Below, piece by piece: positions 38,349-47,375 of a DNA stretch of 64,000 nucleotides. A program made the translations under genes and the position numbers. This DNA comes from Eubacterium ventriosum. GTDB lineage: Bacteria > Bacillota > Clostridia > Lachnospirales > Lachnospiraceae. The notes under the pieces were generated by a model. That model did no database searches, was not told the origin of the DNA, and saw only the letters and a list, made by a program, of their open reading frames with translations. The stretch lies in contig NZ_CP102282.1 of NCBI RefSeq assembly GCF_025150745.1, positions 1,809,501 through 1,873,500 on the forward strand. Reading direction: 5' to 3'. Each line of letters opens with the position of its first letter. Positions within the stretch are counted from its first letter, which is position 1.

Positions 38349-39344
38349 ATGGGTTTTATTGAGCAACTAAAGATCAAGGCAAAATCTAACAAGAAAACTA
38401 TTGTGCTTCCTGAAGGAATGGATAGACGTACATATGAGGCAGCACAACAGATTGTTGAAGAAGATTTCGCAAACATTATTATTTTGGCCAGTCCCGAAGA
38501 GGCGGAGAAATATGGGAAAGGTTATGACATAGAAAATGTAACAATCATAGATCCTAAGGATTGTGTTAAGACTAAAGAATATGCTGAAGAGTTTTATATG
38601 CTTAGAAAGGCTAAGGGAATGACAGAAACTCAGGCTTATGCAATGCTCGTAAGCGATTATATGTATTTTGCATGTATGATGGTTAGAGCGGGAGATGCAG
38701 ACGGCGTTGTTTCAGGTGCCTGTCACTCATCTGCCAATACACTTAGACCATCATTGCAGATTATTAAGACTAAGCCGGGAAGCAAGCTTGTTTCGGCTTT
38801 CTTTGTAATGTGTGTACAGAACAAAGAATTAGGCGCTGATGGGGTATTTGTTATGGGAGATTGTGGACTTAACCAGAATCCTAATCCGGTGCAGTTGGCA
38901 GATATAGCTGCAAGTAGTGCAGAGTCATTTGAATATTTGGTAGGGGAGAAGGCAAGAGTAGCAATGCTTTCACATTCAACACATGGAAGTGCAGCACATC
39001 CGGATGTAGACAAGGTTGTTGAAGCAACAAAGATTGCACAGAAGGAATATCCTCAGTTTTTGATTGACGGAGAACTTCAGACTGATGCTGCAGTTGTTCC
39101 AGAGGTGGCAGCACTTAAAGCACCGGACAGCCCGGTAGCAGGAAAGGCTAATGTACTTATTTTCCCTGATTTGGATGCAGGCAATATTGGTTACAAGTTA
39201 ATTCAGAGACTTGGAAATGCAGAGGCATACGGTCCACTTTGCCAGGGAATTGCAAAGCCGGTTAATGACTTATCAAGAGGATGTAGTGCAAAAGATATTG
39301 TAGGTGTTGTGGCAATAACAGCAGTTCAGGCGCAGATTAATTAA
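38349..39344 (+). CDS. pta: Phosphate acetyltransferase
   Basis: Converts acetyl-CoA and phosphate to acetyl phosphate, feeding ackA for ATP by fermentation. The 331-residue protein is the short PTA_PTB form: IVLPEGMDRRTYEAAQQIVEE at the front, VSGACHSSANTLRPSLQIIK, VFVMGDCGLNQNPNPVQLADIA, and NVLIFPDLDAGNIGYKLIQR near the end. AAGGAGAA precedes ATG 38349; the frame is open upstream to 38277 but covers the promoter. Confidence 0.95.
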   Translation: MGFIEQLKIKAKSNKKTIVLPEGMDRRTYEAAQQIVEEDFANIIILASPEEAEKYGKGYDIENVTIIDPKDCVKTKEYAEEFYMLRKAKGMTETQAYAMLVSDYMYFACMMVRAGDADGVVSGACHSSANTLRPSLQIIKTKPGSKLVSAFFVMCVQNKELGADGVFVMGDCGLNQNPNPVQLADIAASSAESFEYLVGEKARVAMLSHSTHGSAAHPDVDKVVEATKIAQKEYPQFLIDGELQTDAAVVPEVAALKAPDSPVAGKANVLIFPDLDAGNIGYKLIQRLGNAEAYGPLCQGIAKPVNDLSRGCSAKDIVGVVAITAVQAQIN

Positions 39345-39382
39345 AAAACATAAAATTATTAGCAGAAATTAGGAGTTTAGAA

Positions 39383-40579
39383 ATGGAAGTTTTAGTAATA
39401 AATTGTGGAAGTTCATCATTAAAGTTTCAGTTGATTGATTCTGACAGCGAAAAAGTACTTGCAAAAGGTATTTGCGAAAGAATCGGAATTAAAGGCAGTG
39501 TAATAACATATCAGCCAACAGGTGGTGAAAAAGAACTAAGCAACATTGATATGCCAACGCATCATGAAGCTATTGATGCAGTTATCAAAGCACTTACAAA
39601 TAAAGAAACAGGTGTTATTAATGATATGAGTGAAGTTAAAGCTGTTGGACACAGAGTTGTTCATGGTGGAGAATATTTCTCAAAGGCAACTTTAGTAGAT
39701 GATGATGTTATTAAGAAGATTGAAGAATGCAATTATTTGGCACCACTTCATAATCCGGCTAACATTATTGGAATTAAGGCATGCATGAAGTTAATGTCTG
39801 ACACACCTAATGTAGTTGTTTTTGATACAGCTTTCCATCAGACAATGCCTGAAAGTGCTTATTTATATGCAATTCCAAGAAAGTATTATGATGAAAATAA
39901 GATTAGAAGATATGGCTTCCACGGAACTTCTCACAGTTTTGTTTCAAAGAGAGTAGCCGAGATTATGAACAAGCCATACGATGAACTAAAGACTATTGTT
40001 TGTCATTTAGGAAATGGCGCAAGTATTTGCGCAGTTGATGGTGGCAAGTCTGTAGATACAAGTATGGGACTTACTCCACTTGCAGGTGTTATTATGGGAA
40101 CACGTTCAGGTGATATTGATCCAAGTATTATTGAAGTTATTGCAAAACAGGATGGTCTTAGTATTGACCAGGTTATCAATATGTTGAATAAGGAATCAGG
40201 TGTTGCAGGACTTTCAGAAGTTTCAAGTGACTTTAGAGATATAACTCAGGCAATTGAAGATGGAAATGCAAAGGCTAAGTCAGCATTTGATGCTTATATC
40301 AGACAGGTTGTAAGATTTGTTGGAGCTTACATTGCAGTTATGAACGGTGTTGATGCCATTGCTTTTACAGCAGGTGTAGGAGAAAATAACAAGTTTGTAA
40401 GAGCTGCAGTAATGGAACATTTAGGATATATGGGAGTTAAAATCAATCATGAAGCTAATGATAGCAGAGGTGAAGAGGTAATGATTTCGACAGAAGATTC
40501 TAAGGTTAAAGTATTTGTTGTTCCTACAAATGAAGAACTTGCAATAGCAAGAGAGACAGTAGAAATAGTAAATAAATAA
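39383..40579 (+). CDS. ackA: Acetate kinase
   Basis: Makes ATP and acetate from acetyl phosphate. The 398-residue ASKHA-fold protein has VINCGSSSLKFQLID, GHRVVHGGEYFSKA, FDTAFHQTMPESAYLYAIPR, CHLGNGASICAVDGGKSVD and FTAGVGENNKFVR. ATTAGGAG lies 8 bases before the ATG. It forms an operon with pta; a consensus promoter for the next unit begins just after it. Confidence 0.97.
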   Translation: MEVLVINCGSSSLKFQLIDSDSEKVLAKGICERIGIKGSVITYQPTGGEKELSNIDMPTHHEAIDAVIKALTNKETGVINDMSEVKAVGHRVVHGGEYFSKATLVDDDVIKKIEECNYLAPLHNPANIIGIKACMKLMSDTPNVVVFDTAFHQTMPESAYLYAIPRKYYDENKIRRYGFHGTSHSFVSKRVAEIMNKPYDELKTIVCHLGNGASICAVDGGKSVDTSMGLTPLAGVIMGTRSGDIDPSIIEVIAKQDGLSIDQVINMLNKESGVAGLSEVSSDFRDITQAIEDGNAKAKSAFDAYIRQVVRFVGAYIAVMNGVDAIAFTAGVGENNKFVRAAVMEHLGYMGVKINHEANDSRGEEVMISTEDSKVKVFVVPTNEELAIARETVEIVNK

Positions 40580-40586
40580 AAAGTAT

Positions 40587-40615
40587 TTGACAAATAAGGC
40601 ACTGATATGTATAAT
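40587..40615 (+). promoter_or_regulatory. Consensus promoter for DUF177-rpmF (TTGACA-17-TATAAT)
   Basis: Both hexamers match the housekeeping consensus exactly (40587-40592 and 40610-40615) with a 17-base spacer. It starts 7 bases after the ackA stop. Confidence 0.9.
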
Positions 40616-40644
40616 TGTTAAGGTGTCTTTGAAAAGAGGATATT

Positions 40645-41169
40645 ATGATAATTGATTTACATGAGCTTTTACAGGAAGATAATGGCAATAGAAGCTATCA
40701 TCTACAGTTGGAAGCAGACGTGTTTGAAACATCAACAGCTTCATATAAAATTAAGGATTATGACTTGCAACTTTCTTTTCATAATGAAGGAAAGAAACAT
40801 ATATCCTCCAGATGTGAAGGGTTTGTTGTTTTAGAGATACCTTGCGACAGATGTTTAGAGCCGGTAGATTACAAGATTGATATTGATTATTTCAAAGACT
40901 TGGATATGAATAAAACAGCAGAAGAGAAGATTGCTGAACTGGACGAAGATTATTATTTGGAAGGTACAAGCTTCGATACTGAAGTTTTAATTCATAACGA
41001 GGTTCTGGTTAATTTACCTATGAAAGTTCTTTGCCGTGAAAACTGCAAAGGAATTTGCAATAGATGCGGCGCTAATCTCAATTTGGGATCTTGTAAGTGC
41101 GATGACGCAGAACTCGATCCGAGAATGTCGAAAATATTAGATATTTTTAATCAGTTTAAGGAGGTGTAA
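40645..41169 (+). CDS. DUF177 (YceD) protein
   Basis: A 174-residue protein of the DUF177/YceD family. A pair of Cys motifs, PCDRCLEPVDYKI in the middle and CRENCKGICNRCGANLN at the C-terminus, is characteristic. In bacteria and plastids this family is linked to 23S rRNA or ribosome large-subunit processing, and it lies before rpmF as here. AAGAGGA precedes the ATG. Confidence 0.92.
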   Translation: MIIDLHELLQEDNGNRSYHLQLEADVFETSTASYKIKDYDLQLSFHNEGKKHISSRCEGFVVLEIPCDRCLEPVDYKIDIDYFKDLDMNKTAEEKIAELDEDYYLEGTSFDTEVLIHNEVLVNLPMKVLCRENCKGICNRCGANLNLGSCKCDDAELDPRMSKILDIFNQFKEV

Positions 41170-41172
41170 ACC

Positions 41173-41352
41173 ATGTCTATCTGTCCAAAGAACAAATCTT
41201 CTAAAGGAAGAAGAGATAAGAGAAGAGCTAACTGGAAGATGTCAGCTCCAAACCTTGTTAAATGTAGCAAATGTGGAGAGTTAATGATGCCACATAGAGT
41301 ATGCAAGGCATGCGGTAGCTACAACAAGAAAGAAATCGTTTCAGTTGACTAA
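41173..41352 (+). CDS. rpmF: 50S ribosomal protein L32
   Basis: A 59-residue basic protein with the zinc ribbon cysteines CSKC (31-34) and CKAC (44-47). It opens MSICPKNKSSKGRRDKRRAN rather than the usual MAVPK(R/N)K, with Ser-Ile-Cys after Met. AAGGAGG is 7 bases before the ATG. It follows DUF177 by 3 bases. A very strong terminator follows. Confidence 0.96.
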   Translation: MSICPKNKSSKGRRDKRRANWKMSAPNLVKCSKCGELMMPHRVCKACGSYNKKEIVSVD

Positions 41353-41392
41353 TTATTAAACGAAAGATTTCGTCAATAAGGAATTAATTATA

Positions 41393-41431
41393 AAAATAAG
41401 ACTTTGTGAATTTTCACAGAGTCTTATTTTT
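41393..41431 (+). terminator. Terminator after rpmF
   Basis: An 18-bp stem (41393-41410 with 41413-41430) with one G-T pair, ending in TTTTT. Confidence 0.92.
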
Positions 41432-41561
41432 GTTATACACAATGATCCACATAATTCCTTTTATACTTGTATAAGAAAGGAATTATGTGGCGAATGTATA
41501 ATCACTGAGAAGTAGCGGAGCAAATTCGAAGTGTTATGCATGACGAAGTCATGTGTATAAC
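41432..41561. repeat. Palindromic element B (three-way junction)
   Basis: Terminal repeats GTTATACAC (41432-41440) and GTGTATAAC (41553-41561) enclose two hairpins: a long one (41447-41490, CCACATAATTCCTT paired perfectly) and a short CATGAC-GAA-GTCATG (41539-41553). A further GTTATACAC lies at 41569-41577. No coding content seen. Confidence 0.8.
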
Positions 41562-41590
41562 AAATAAAGTTATACACAAAACCTCAAACC

Positions 41591-41619
41591 TTGATTTTGC
41601 ACCGTTTTTTTAGTATAGT
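41591..41619 (+). promoter_or_regulatory. plsX-acpP promoter (TTGATT-17-TATAGT)
   Basis: TTGATT at 41591-41596 and TATAGT at 41614-41619, 17 bases apart, 30 bases before plsX. A FapR-like site was looked for; none was convincing. Confidence 0.75.
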
Positions 41620-41649
41620 AATTCTATATGCGAAAAAAGGAGGCATTAT

Positions 41650-42657
41650 ATGTCAAAGACAATAGTTGCATTAGATTGTATGGGCGGAGATAACGCACCT
41701 TTTGAGATTGTAAAGGGCGCTGTTGAAGCTACAAATGAAAATAAAGATATATTAGTTAAACTTGTAGGTGTTGAAGAACAGATTAAGGAAGAATTGAGCA
41801 AGTATAAGTATAACAGTGATCAGTTAGAGATTGTTAATGCTACTGAAATTATTGAAACAGGAGAACCGCCTGTTGCAGCAATAAGAGAGAAAACAGATTC
41901 TTCGCTTGTAAAGTGCTTGTATATGGTTAAGAAAGGTGAAGCTGATGGAATGGTTTCAGCAGGAAGTACAGGAGCTAACCTTGTTGGTGGTCACGTTATC
42001 ATAGGAAGACTTAAGGGTGTTCAAAGACCACCTCTTGCGCCGCTTATTCCAACTAAGAATGGAGCTGCACTTTTAATTGATTGTGGAGCTAATGTGGATT
42101 CAAGACCATCACATCTTGTACAGTTTGCGAAGATTGGTGCTACTTATATGGAGAATATTGTAGGAGTAAAGAATCCAAGAGTTGGACTTGTTAATATAGG
42201 TGCGGAAGAAGAAAAAGGAAATGCTCTTACAAAAGAAGCTTATCAGTTATTAAAAGAAACAAAAGGAATTAACTTTATCGGAAATGTTGAGGCAAGAGAG
42301 ATTCCTGAAGGTGCTGCAGATGTTGTAGTTTGTGACGCTTTTGTAGGTAATGTTATTCTTAAACTTTACGAAGGTGTCGGCGGAGTACTTTTATCGAAGA
42401 TTAAGGGAACTATTACTAATGGTATCAAGAATAAACTTGGAGCTTTACTTATAAAGAAGGATTTAAAGAAGACTTTAAAGACTTTCCAAATAGAAGAATA
42501 CGGCGGAGCACCATTACTTGGACTTAAGGGATTGCTTGTTAAGACACACGGTAATTCAAAAGCTGTAGAAATAAAAAATTCTATTTTCCAGTGTGCAACT
42601 TTTAAGAAAATGGATTTAAATAACAAAATTAAAGAAAAATTAACAATGGAGGATTAA
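41650..42657 (+). CDS. plsX: Phosphate acyltransferase PlsX
   Basis: Makes acyl-phosphate from acyl-ACP, the first step of phospholipid synthesis by PlsX-PlsY. The 335-residue protein shows VALDCMGGDNAPFEIVKGA, IETGEPPVAAIREKTDSSL, GMVSAGSTGANLVGG, LIDCGANVDSRPSHLVQFA and VVCDAFVGNVILKLYEGVG. AAAGGAGG precedes the ATG. acpP, whose acyl form is the substrate, follows by 2 bases. Confidence 0.97.
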   Translation: MSKTIVALDCMGGDNAPFEIVKGAVEATNENKDILVKLVGVEEQIKEELSKYKYNSDQLEIVNATEIIETGEPPVAAIREKTDSSLVKCLYMVKKGEADGMVSAGSTGANLVGGHVIIGRLKGVQRPPLAPLIPTKNGAALLIDCGANVDSRPSHLVQFAKIGATYMENIVGVKNPRVGLVNIGAEEEKGNALTKEAYQLLKETKGINFIGNVEAREIPEGAADVVVCDAFVGNVILKLYEGVGGVLLSKIKGTITNGIKNKLGALLIKKDLKKTLKTFQIEEYGGAPLLGLKGLLVKTHGNSKAVEIKNSIFQCATFKKMDLNNKIKEKLTMED

Positions 42658-42659
42658 TT

Positions 42660-42887
42660 ATGGAATTTGAAAGATTAGCAAATGCAATTGCAGAGGTTTT
42701 GGATATTGATGCATCAAAGATTACACCGGATAGCAAGTTCGTTGAAGATTTGGGAGCAGACTCCCTTGACGTACTTGAAATCGTAATGGGAATCGAGAGT
42801 GAATTTGGAATTAAGATTCCAACAGAAGCTACAGAAAATATTGTAACAGCAGGAGATGCTTTTGAAGCTATAAAGAAAGAATTATAA
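42660..42887 (+). CDS. acpP: Acyl carrier protein
   Basis: A 75-residue acidic four-helix carrier with the phosphopantetheine serine at Ser35 in LGADSLDVLEIVM. It serves fatty acid and phospholipid synthesis. ATGGAGGA precedes the ATG. A terminator-like hairpin starts about 48 bases after its stop. Confidence 0.97.
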   Translation: MEFERLANAIAEVLDIDASKITPDSKFVEDLGADSLDVLEIVMGIESEFGIKIPTEATENIVTAGDAFEAIKKEL

Positions 42888-42935
42888 AGACTAAAATTAT
42901 TAAAGAATATAATTTTAGAAGAGATTATGAAAGCT

Positions 42936-42959
42936 AAAAGCCCTATTACCGGGGCTTTT
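42936..42959 (+). terminator. Hairpin after acpP, alternative partner of the rnc leader stem
   Basis: AAAAGCCC (42936-42943) pairs with GGGCTTTT (42952-42959). It looks like a terminator with a poor T-run. Its 3' arm is also the 5' arm of a second, longer hairpin at 42954-43007, so the two cannot form at once. Confidence 0.6.
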
Positions 42960-43057
42960 GCTCTCTTATTGGAAATTGTTTAAAATTTTCCGTAAGAGAA
43001 CAAAAGCAAAAGGGCATTATTAATAAAGTTTGATTCTTTTTTTTATAAAAGAATCAA
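42954..43057 (+). promoter_or_regulatory. Structured leader of rnc: two hairpins before the RBS
   Basis: Hairpin 1: 42954-42975 pairs with 42987-43007 (GCTTTTG ... GGAAA; one mismatch and a small loop). Hairpin 2: TTGATTCTTTT (43030-43040) pairs with AAAAGAATCAA (43047-43057), perfect, and ends right before AGAAAGG. Both are long double-stranded stems in front of an RNase III gene. Confidence 0.6.
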
Positions 43058-43072
43058 GAGAAAGGAAAAAAC

Positions 43073-43762
43073 GTGAATACTGATTACGAGAAATTAGAGA
43101 GTAATATAGGATATTGCTTTAAAGACAAAGATTTATTAATTAATGCACTAACGCATACATCTTATGCCAACGAGCATAAGCATAAGGGAATGAAGGATAA
43201 TGAAAGACTGGAATTTCTTGGAGATGCGGTGTTAGAACTTTTATCAAGTGAATATTTGTACAAGAATATGAAAGATATGCCGGAAGGAAAAATGACAAAG
43301 CTTAGAGCAAGCCTTGTTTGTGAGCCTACTTTGGCAATGGATGCAAGAGAGATTGATTTGGAAGATTTTATTTATCTTGGAAAAGGTGAAGATGAAACTG
43401 GTGGTAGAAAGAGAGATTCCATAGTTTCGGATGCTTTTGAGGCACTTATCGGAGCCATATTCCTTGATGGTGGAATAGAGGAAGCAAAATATTTTATATT
43501 AAAGTTTGCTTTAAATGACATAGAGAAGAAGAAACTGTTTTATGATAGCAAAACTGTGTTACAGGAAAGAGTTAATTCTGTAAAGAACGGAAACCTTGTT
43601 TATGAAATAATTAAGGAATGGGGACCGGATCATAATAAGACATATGAAGCTGCTGCAAAGCTTAACGGCAAGATTATCGGTAAAGGTCAGGGACATACAA
43701 AGAAAGCGGCAGAACAGCAGGCAGCATTTGATGCCTTAAAAACTTTAGATAAGAGGAATTAG
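43073..43762 (+). CDS. rnc: Ribonuclease III
   Basis: Cuts double-stranded RNA in rRNA precursors and structured mRNAs. The 229-residue protein has the RNase III signature NERLEFLGDAVLELLSSEYL (about 43-62), the second acidic site SDAFEALIGAIFLDGG, and a dsRNA-binding domain (about 157-226) with GKGQGHTKKAAEQQAA. GTG start at 43073 with GAGAAAGG 8 bases before. smc begins one base after its stop: the classic rnc-smc-ftsY operon. Confidence 0.96.
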   Translation: MNTDYEKLESNIGYCFKDKDLLINALTHTSYANEHKHKGMKDNERLEFLGDAVLELLSSEYLYKNMKDMPEGKMTKLRASLVCEPTLAMDAREIDLEDFIYLGKGEDETGGRKRDSIVSDAFEALIGAIFLDGGIEEAKYFILKFALNDIEKKKLFYDSKTVLQERVNSVKNGNLVYEIIKEWGPDHNKTYEAAAKLNGKIIGKGQGHTKKAAEQQAAFDALKTLDKRN

Positions 43763-43763
43763 A

Positions 43764-46700
43764 ATGTATTTAAAAAATATAGAGATACACGGATTTAAAT
43801 CATTTGCAAATAAAATAAACTTCCAGTTTCACAACGGAATAACGGGCATTGTAGGTCCTAACGGTTCAGGAAAAAGTAATGTTGCAGATGCTGTAAGATG
43901 GGTTTTGGGAGAGCAGAAAACTAAACAACTTCGTAGTTCAAAGATGGAAGATGTTATTTTTGCAGGAACAGAAAACAGAAAACCTATGGGATATGCGTAT
44001 GTGGCAATTACTTTTGATAATGCAGACCACAAGCTTAACATTGACTATGATGAAGTTACTGTTTCAAGACGTTTATTCCGTTCGGGCGAAAGCGAATACA
44101 TGATTAACGGAACTCAGGTAAGGCTTAAGGATGTAAATGAGCTTTTCTACGATACAGGTATTGGGAAGGAAGGTTATTCAATTATCGGTCAGGGACAGAT
44201 TGACAGAATCCTTAGTGGCAAGCCGGAAGAGAGAAGAGAACTGTTTGACGAAGCGGCAGGAATTGTAAAATTTAAGAGACGTAAAAATGATGCCATGAAA
44301 AAGTTAGACGACCAGAATCAGAATCTGGTTCGTGTTTCAGATATTTTGGGCGAATTGGAACGTCAGGTGGTTCCACTTGAAAAACAGTGCGAAAAAGCAA
44401 AGAAATATTTAGTTCTTAAAGAGGACTTAAGAGTAAATGACGTTAATATGTTTCTTATTGAAATTAATGAAATCAGAAACAGACTTTCCCAAATAGATGA
44501 AAAAATAAAAATTGCTTCATCAGATATGGAAAGCGCTAATGCAGAATTTGAAAAAATAAAAGCTGACTACACAAAGTTGGAGCAGATAATTGAAGAAATT
44601 AATGCTTCTATTGAAAATAAAAAAGCAACATTAAATGAAACAATAATTAATGTTGAAAAATTAGAAGGTCAGATTAATGTTATTAAGGAACAGATTAATT
44701 CTGCAAAAAATAACGAATCATATATTAATCAGAGAATACAGTCAATTACAGGGGAGATAGATACTCAGAGTAAAGAGTTGGCTAAGTCTGAAGAAGAAAA
44801 AAGAGAAAATGAAAAGTCTTTAAATGAAATTGTTGTAAATCAGACTGAAATAGGTGAAGAAATGGCTTCAGTAAACGAGGAGCATGTTGAACTTGAAAAA
44901 GAAATTGAAAGAAATAAGGCTGAAATCATTGAATTACTTAATGCAAAGTCTTTGATTAAGACTAAAATCCAGAGATGTGATACTTTACTTGAACAGATTA
45001 ATATTAGAAAGTCTCAGCTTAATCAGAAACTGATTGAATTTCAGAGTCAGAAAGATTCTCAGGATACTATGATTGCTGAATTGGAAGAACAGTTAAAAGG
45101 TATTGAAGAAGAAATCAAGCAGGTAACTGAACAGTTAAGCGATTACAGACAACATTTGGCAGAACTTAGAACAAAAAATTCTGAAATAACTGCTGCTTTG
45201 GCAAAAAATCAGGAAAAATATCACAAGACTAAGTCTAATCTTGAAGCTTTAAAGAACATTACTGAAAGATATGAAGGATATGGAAACAGTATTAAGAAGG
45301 TAATGGAACTTAAAGATACAAAGAAAGGTATTATCGGTGTAGTTGCTGATATTATTAAAGTAGACAAGAAGTATGAAGTTGCCATTGAAACTGCTTTAGG
45401 TGGAAATATTCAGAATATTGTAACTGATACTGAAACAACAGCTAAGGACACAATTGAATATCTTAAAAAACATAGATTTGGTCGTGCAACATTTTTGCCT
45501 TTAAGCAGTATGAGCAACAAGACGAACTTTAATGCTCCGGATGCTTTGGAAGAAAAAGGTGTAATTGGTCTTGCCAGTGATTTGGTTGATATTAAGAAAG
45601 AATACGAAGGCGTGGCAAAATATTTACTTGGAAGAGTAATGGTTGTTGACACAGTTGATAATGCCATTTCCATTGAGCGTAAATACAGATATACAGTAAG
45701 AATTGTAACACTTGAAGGCGAATACCTTAATGTTGGTGGTTCGATTTCCGGTGGTGCATTTAAGAATAACAGCAATCTTTTGGGAAGACGTAGAGAGATT
45801 GATGAACTTGAAAAGTATATTTCTAAATTAAGAGAAGAAAAGAGTGCCTTAGACAAGGAATTACTTGATAACAGAAGTAATACAAGTGCTGTTAATGAAG
45901 AAATAAACAAGATTAATGCAGGACTTCAGGAACAGCAGATTATTAAAAATACTGTTGAAATTAATTTAAAACAGGCAAAAACCCAGAAAGACAATATTAT
46001 TACACAGTGTCAGGGATTTACTCTTGAAAGTAACAATATTGCTTCTGAAATTCAGGATATTAACAAAAATAATAACAAGTTAAGTGATGAACTTAGTGAT
46101 ACGGAGGACAGAAATTCAGAACTTGAAAAACAGGTTGTTGAAAAAACTAAAAAACTTACTGAATTAAAAGAAGTTCTTAACAGCAAAAACGGAATACTTG
46201 AAGAGGTTAACATTGAAATAGCCAACTTAAAGCAGAAACACGAATTTATTGTTGAAAGAATAAATAAGTCAACAGAAATAATTGAAAATCTTAACAGAGA
46301 ACTTCAGCAGATTAAAGTTAATTCTAACGAGAATAATGAAGAAATCAGTGCACGAGTGGACGCAATTGACCGCTTTGTAAAAGAAGTTGAGAAGAGCAGA
46401 CAGGACATTGAAAGATTAAACAAAGAAATCGAAGAAGAAAAAGAAAAGAAAGAAAAGCAAAGTGCTGATCATAAAGACTTCTTTGAAAAACGTGAAAATC
46501 TTTCTAAGCATATTTCTGAACTTGATAAGGAAGTTTACAGATTAAATTCACAGAAAAAAGCTTTGGAAGAAAAGGCAGAAAATAAAGAAAGCTATATGTG
46601 GAATGAATATGAAATTACGTATAGAAAAGCTTTTGAATTGAAGAGTGATGATTTTAATGATAAGTCATCCATAAGAGAAAACATAGCAAGAATACGTCGA

Positions 46701-47324
46701 GAAATGAAGTCTCTTGGTGATGTTAACATTAATGCCATTGAAGAATTTAAGGAGATTAATGAAAGATATCAGTTTATGAAAGGGCAGCATGATGATCTTA
46801 TGGAAGCAAGAGAAAATCTTCTTAAAATAATTGATGAACTTGAAGTGGGCATGAGAAAACAGTTTAAGGAGAAATTCGAAGAAATTAAGGTTGAATTTGA
46901 TACTGTATTTAAAGAACTTTTCGGAGGTGGAAAAGGTACTATTGAACTTACGGAAGCCGATGATATTCTTGATGCAGGAATTAACATTATTTCCCAGCCA
47001 CCAGGAAAGAAGCTTCAGAATATGATGCAGTTATCCGGTGGAGAAAAAGCCTTGACAGCCATAAGCTTGTTATTTGCAATTCAGAACCTTAAACCGTCAC
47101 CGTTCTGTCTTTTAGACGAAATTGAAGCGGCACTTGATGGTTCAAACGTTGTAAGATTTGCAGAATACCTTCATAAGCTTACTAAGAACACACAGTTCAT
47201 TGTTATTACACATAGACGTGGTACTATGAATTGTGCAGACAGACTTTATGGTATAACGATGCAGGAAAAAGGTATTTCAGCATTAGTTTCAGTTGATTTA
47301 TTAGAAAATAGTTTAACCAAATAA
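43764..47324 (+). CDS. smc: Chromosome segregation ATPase Smc
   Basis: The condensin ATPase that organises chromosomes with ScpA and ScpB (14587-15918). The 1186-residue protein has Walker A GPNGSGKS (31-38), a long coiled coil, a hinge (about 505-680, from KGIIGVVADIIKVDKKYE to YLNVGGSISGGA), a second coiled coil, then the ABC signature LSGGEKALTAISLLFA and Walker B FCLLDEIEAALDGSN. Length is normal. Confidence 0.98.
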   Translation: MYLKNIEIHGFKSFANKINFQFHNGITGIVGPNGSGKSNVADAVRWVLGEQKTKQLRSSKMEDVIFAGTENRKPMGYAYVAITFDNADHKLNIDYDEVTVSRRLFRSGESEYMINGTQVRLKDVNELFYDTGIGKEGYSIIGQGQIDRILSGKPEERRELFDEAAGIVKFKRRKNDAMKKLDDQNQNLVRVSDILGELERQVVPLEKQCEKAKKYLVLKEDLRVNDVNMFLIEINEIRNRLSQIDEKIKIASSDMESANAEFEKIKADYTKLEQIIEEINASIENKKATLNETIINVEKLEGQINVIKEQINSAKNNESYINQRIQSITGEIDTQSKELAKSEEEKRENEKSLNEIVVNQTEIGEEMASVNEEHVELEKEIERNKAEIIELLNAKSLIKTKIQRCDTLLEQINIRKSQLNQKLIEFQSQKDSQDTMIAELEEQLKGIEEEIKQVTEQLSDYRQHLAELRTKNSEITAALAKNQEKYHKTKSNLEALKNITERYEGYGNSIKKVMELKDTKKGIIGVVADIIKVDKKYEVAIETALGGNIQNIVTDTETTAKDTIEYLKKHRFGRATFLPLSSMSNKTNFNAPDALEEKGVIGLASDLVDIKKEYEGVAKYLLGRVMVVDTVDNAISIERKYRYTVRIVTLEGEYLNVGGSISGGAFKNNSNLLGRRREIDELEKYISKLREEKSALDKELLDNRSNTSAVNEEINKINAGLQEQQIIKNTVEINLKQAKTQKDNIITQCQGFTLESNNIASEIQDINKNNNKLSDELSDTEDRNSELEKQVVEKTKKLTELKEVLNSKNGILEEVNIEIANLKQKHEFIVERINKSTEIIENLNRELQQIKVNSNENNEEISARVDAIDRFVKEVEKSRQDIERLNKEIEEEKEKKEKQSADHKDFFEKRENLSKHISELDKEVYRLNSQKKALEEKAENKESYMWNEYEITYRKAFELKSDDFNDKSSIRENIARIRREMKSLGDVNINAIEEFKEINERYQFMKGQHDDLMEARENLLKIIDELEVGMRKQFKEKFEEIKVEFDTVFKELFGGGKGTIELTEADDILDAGINIISQPPGKKLQNMMQLSGGEKALTAISLLFAIQNLKPSPFCLLDEIEAALDGSNVVRFAEYLHKLTKNTQFIVITHRRGTMNCADRLYGITMQEKGISALVSVDLLENSLTK

Positions 47325-47375
47325 TTAAGCTGAAAACAAATTATGATTTTAAATTAATTAAAAAAGGAGACATAA

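Noticed and set aside
41562-41649. FapR operator in front of plsX
   Set aside because: No convincing palindromic match to the FapR consensus.
45410-45910. 166-codon minus-strand frame within smc
   Set aside because: Antisense shadow of a conserved gene; low-complexity product.
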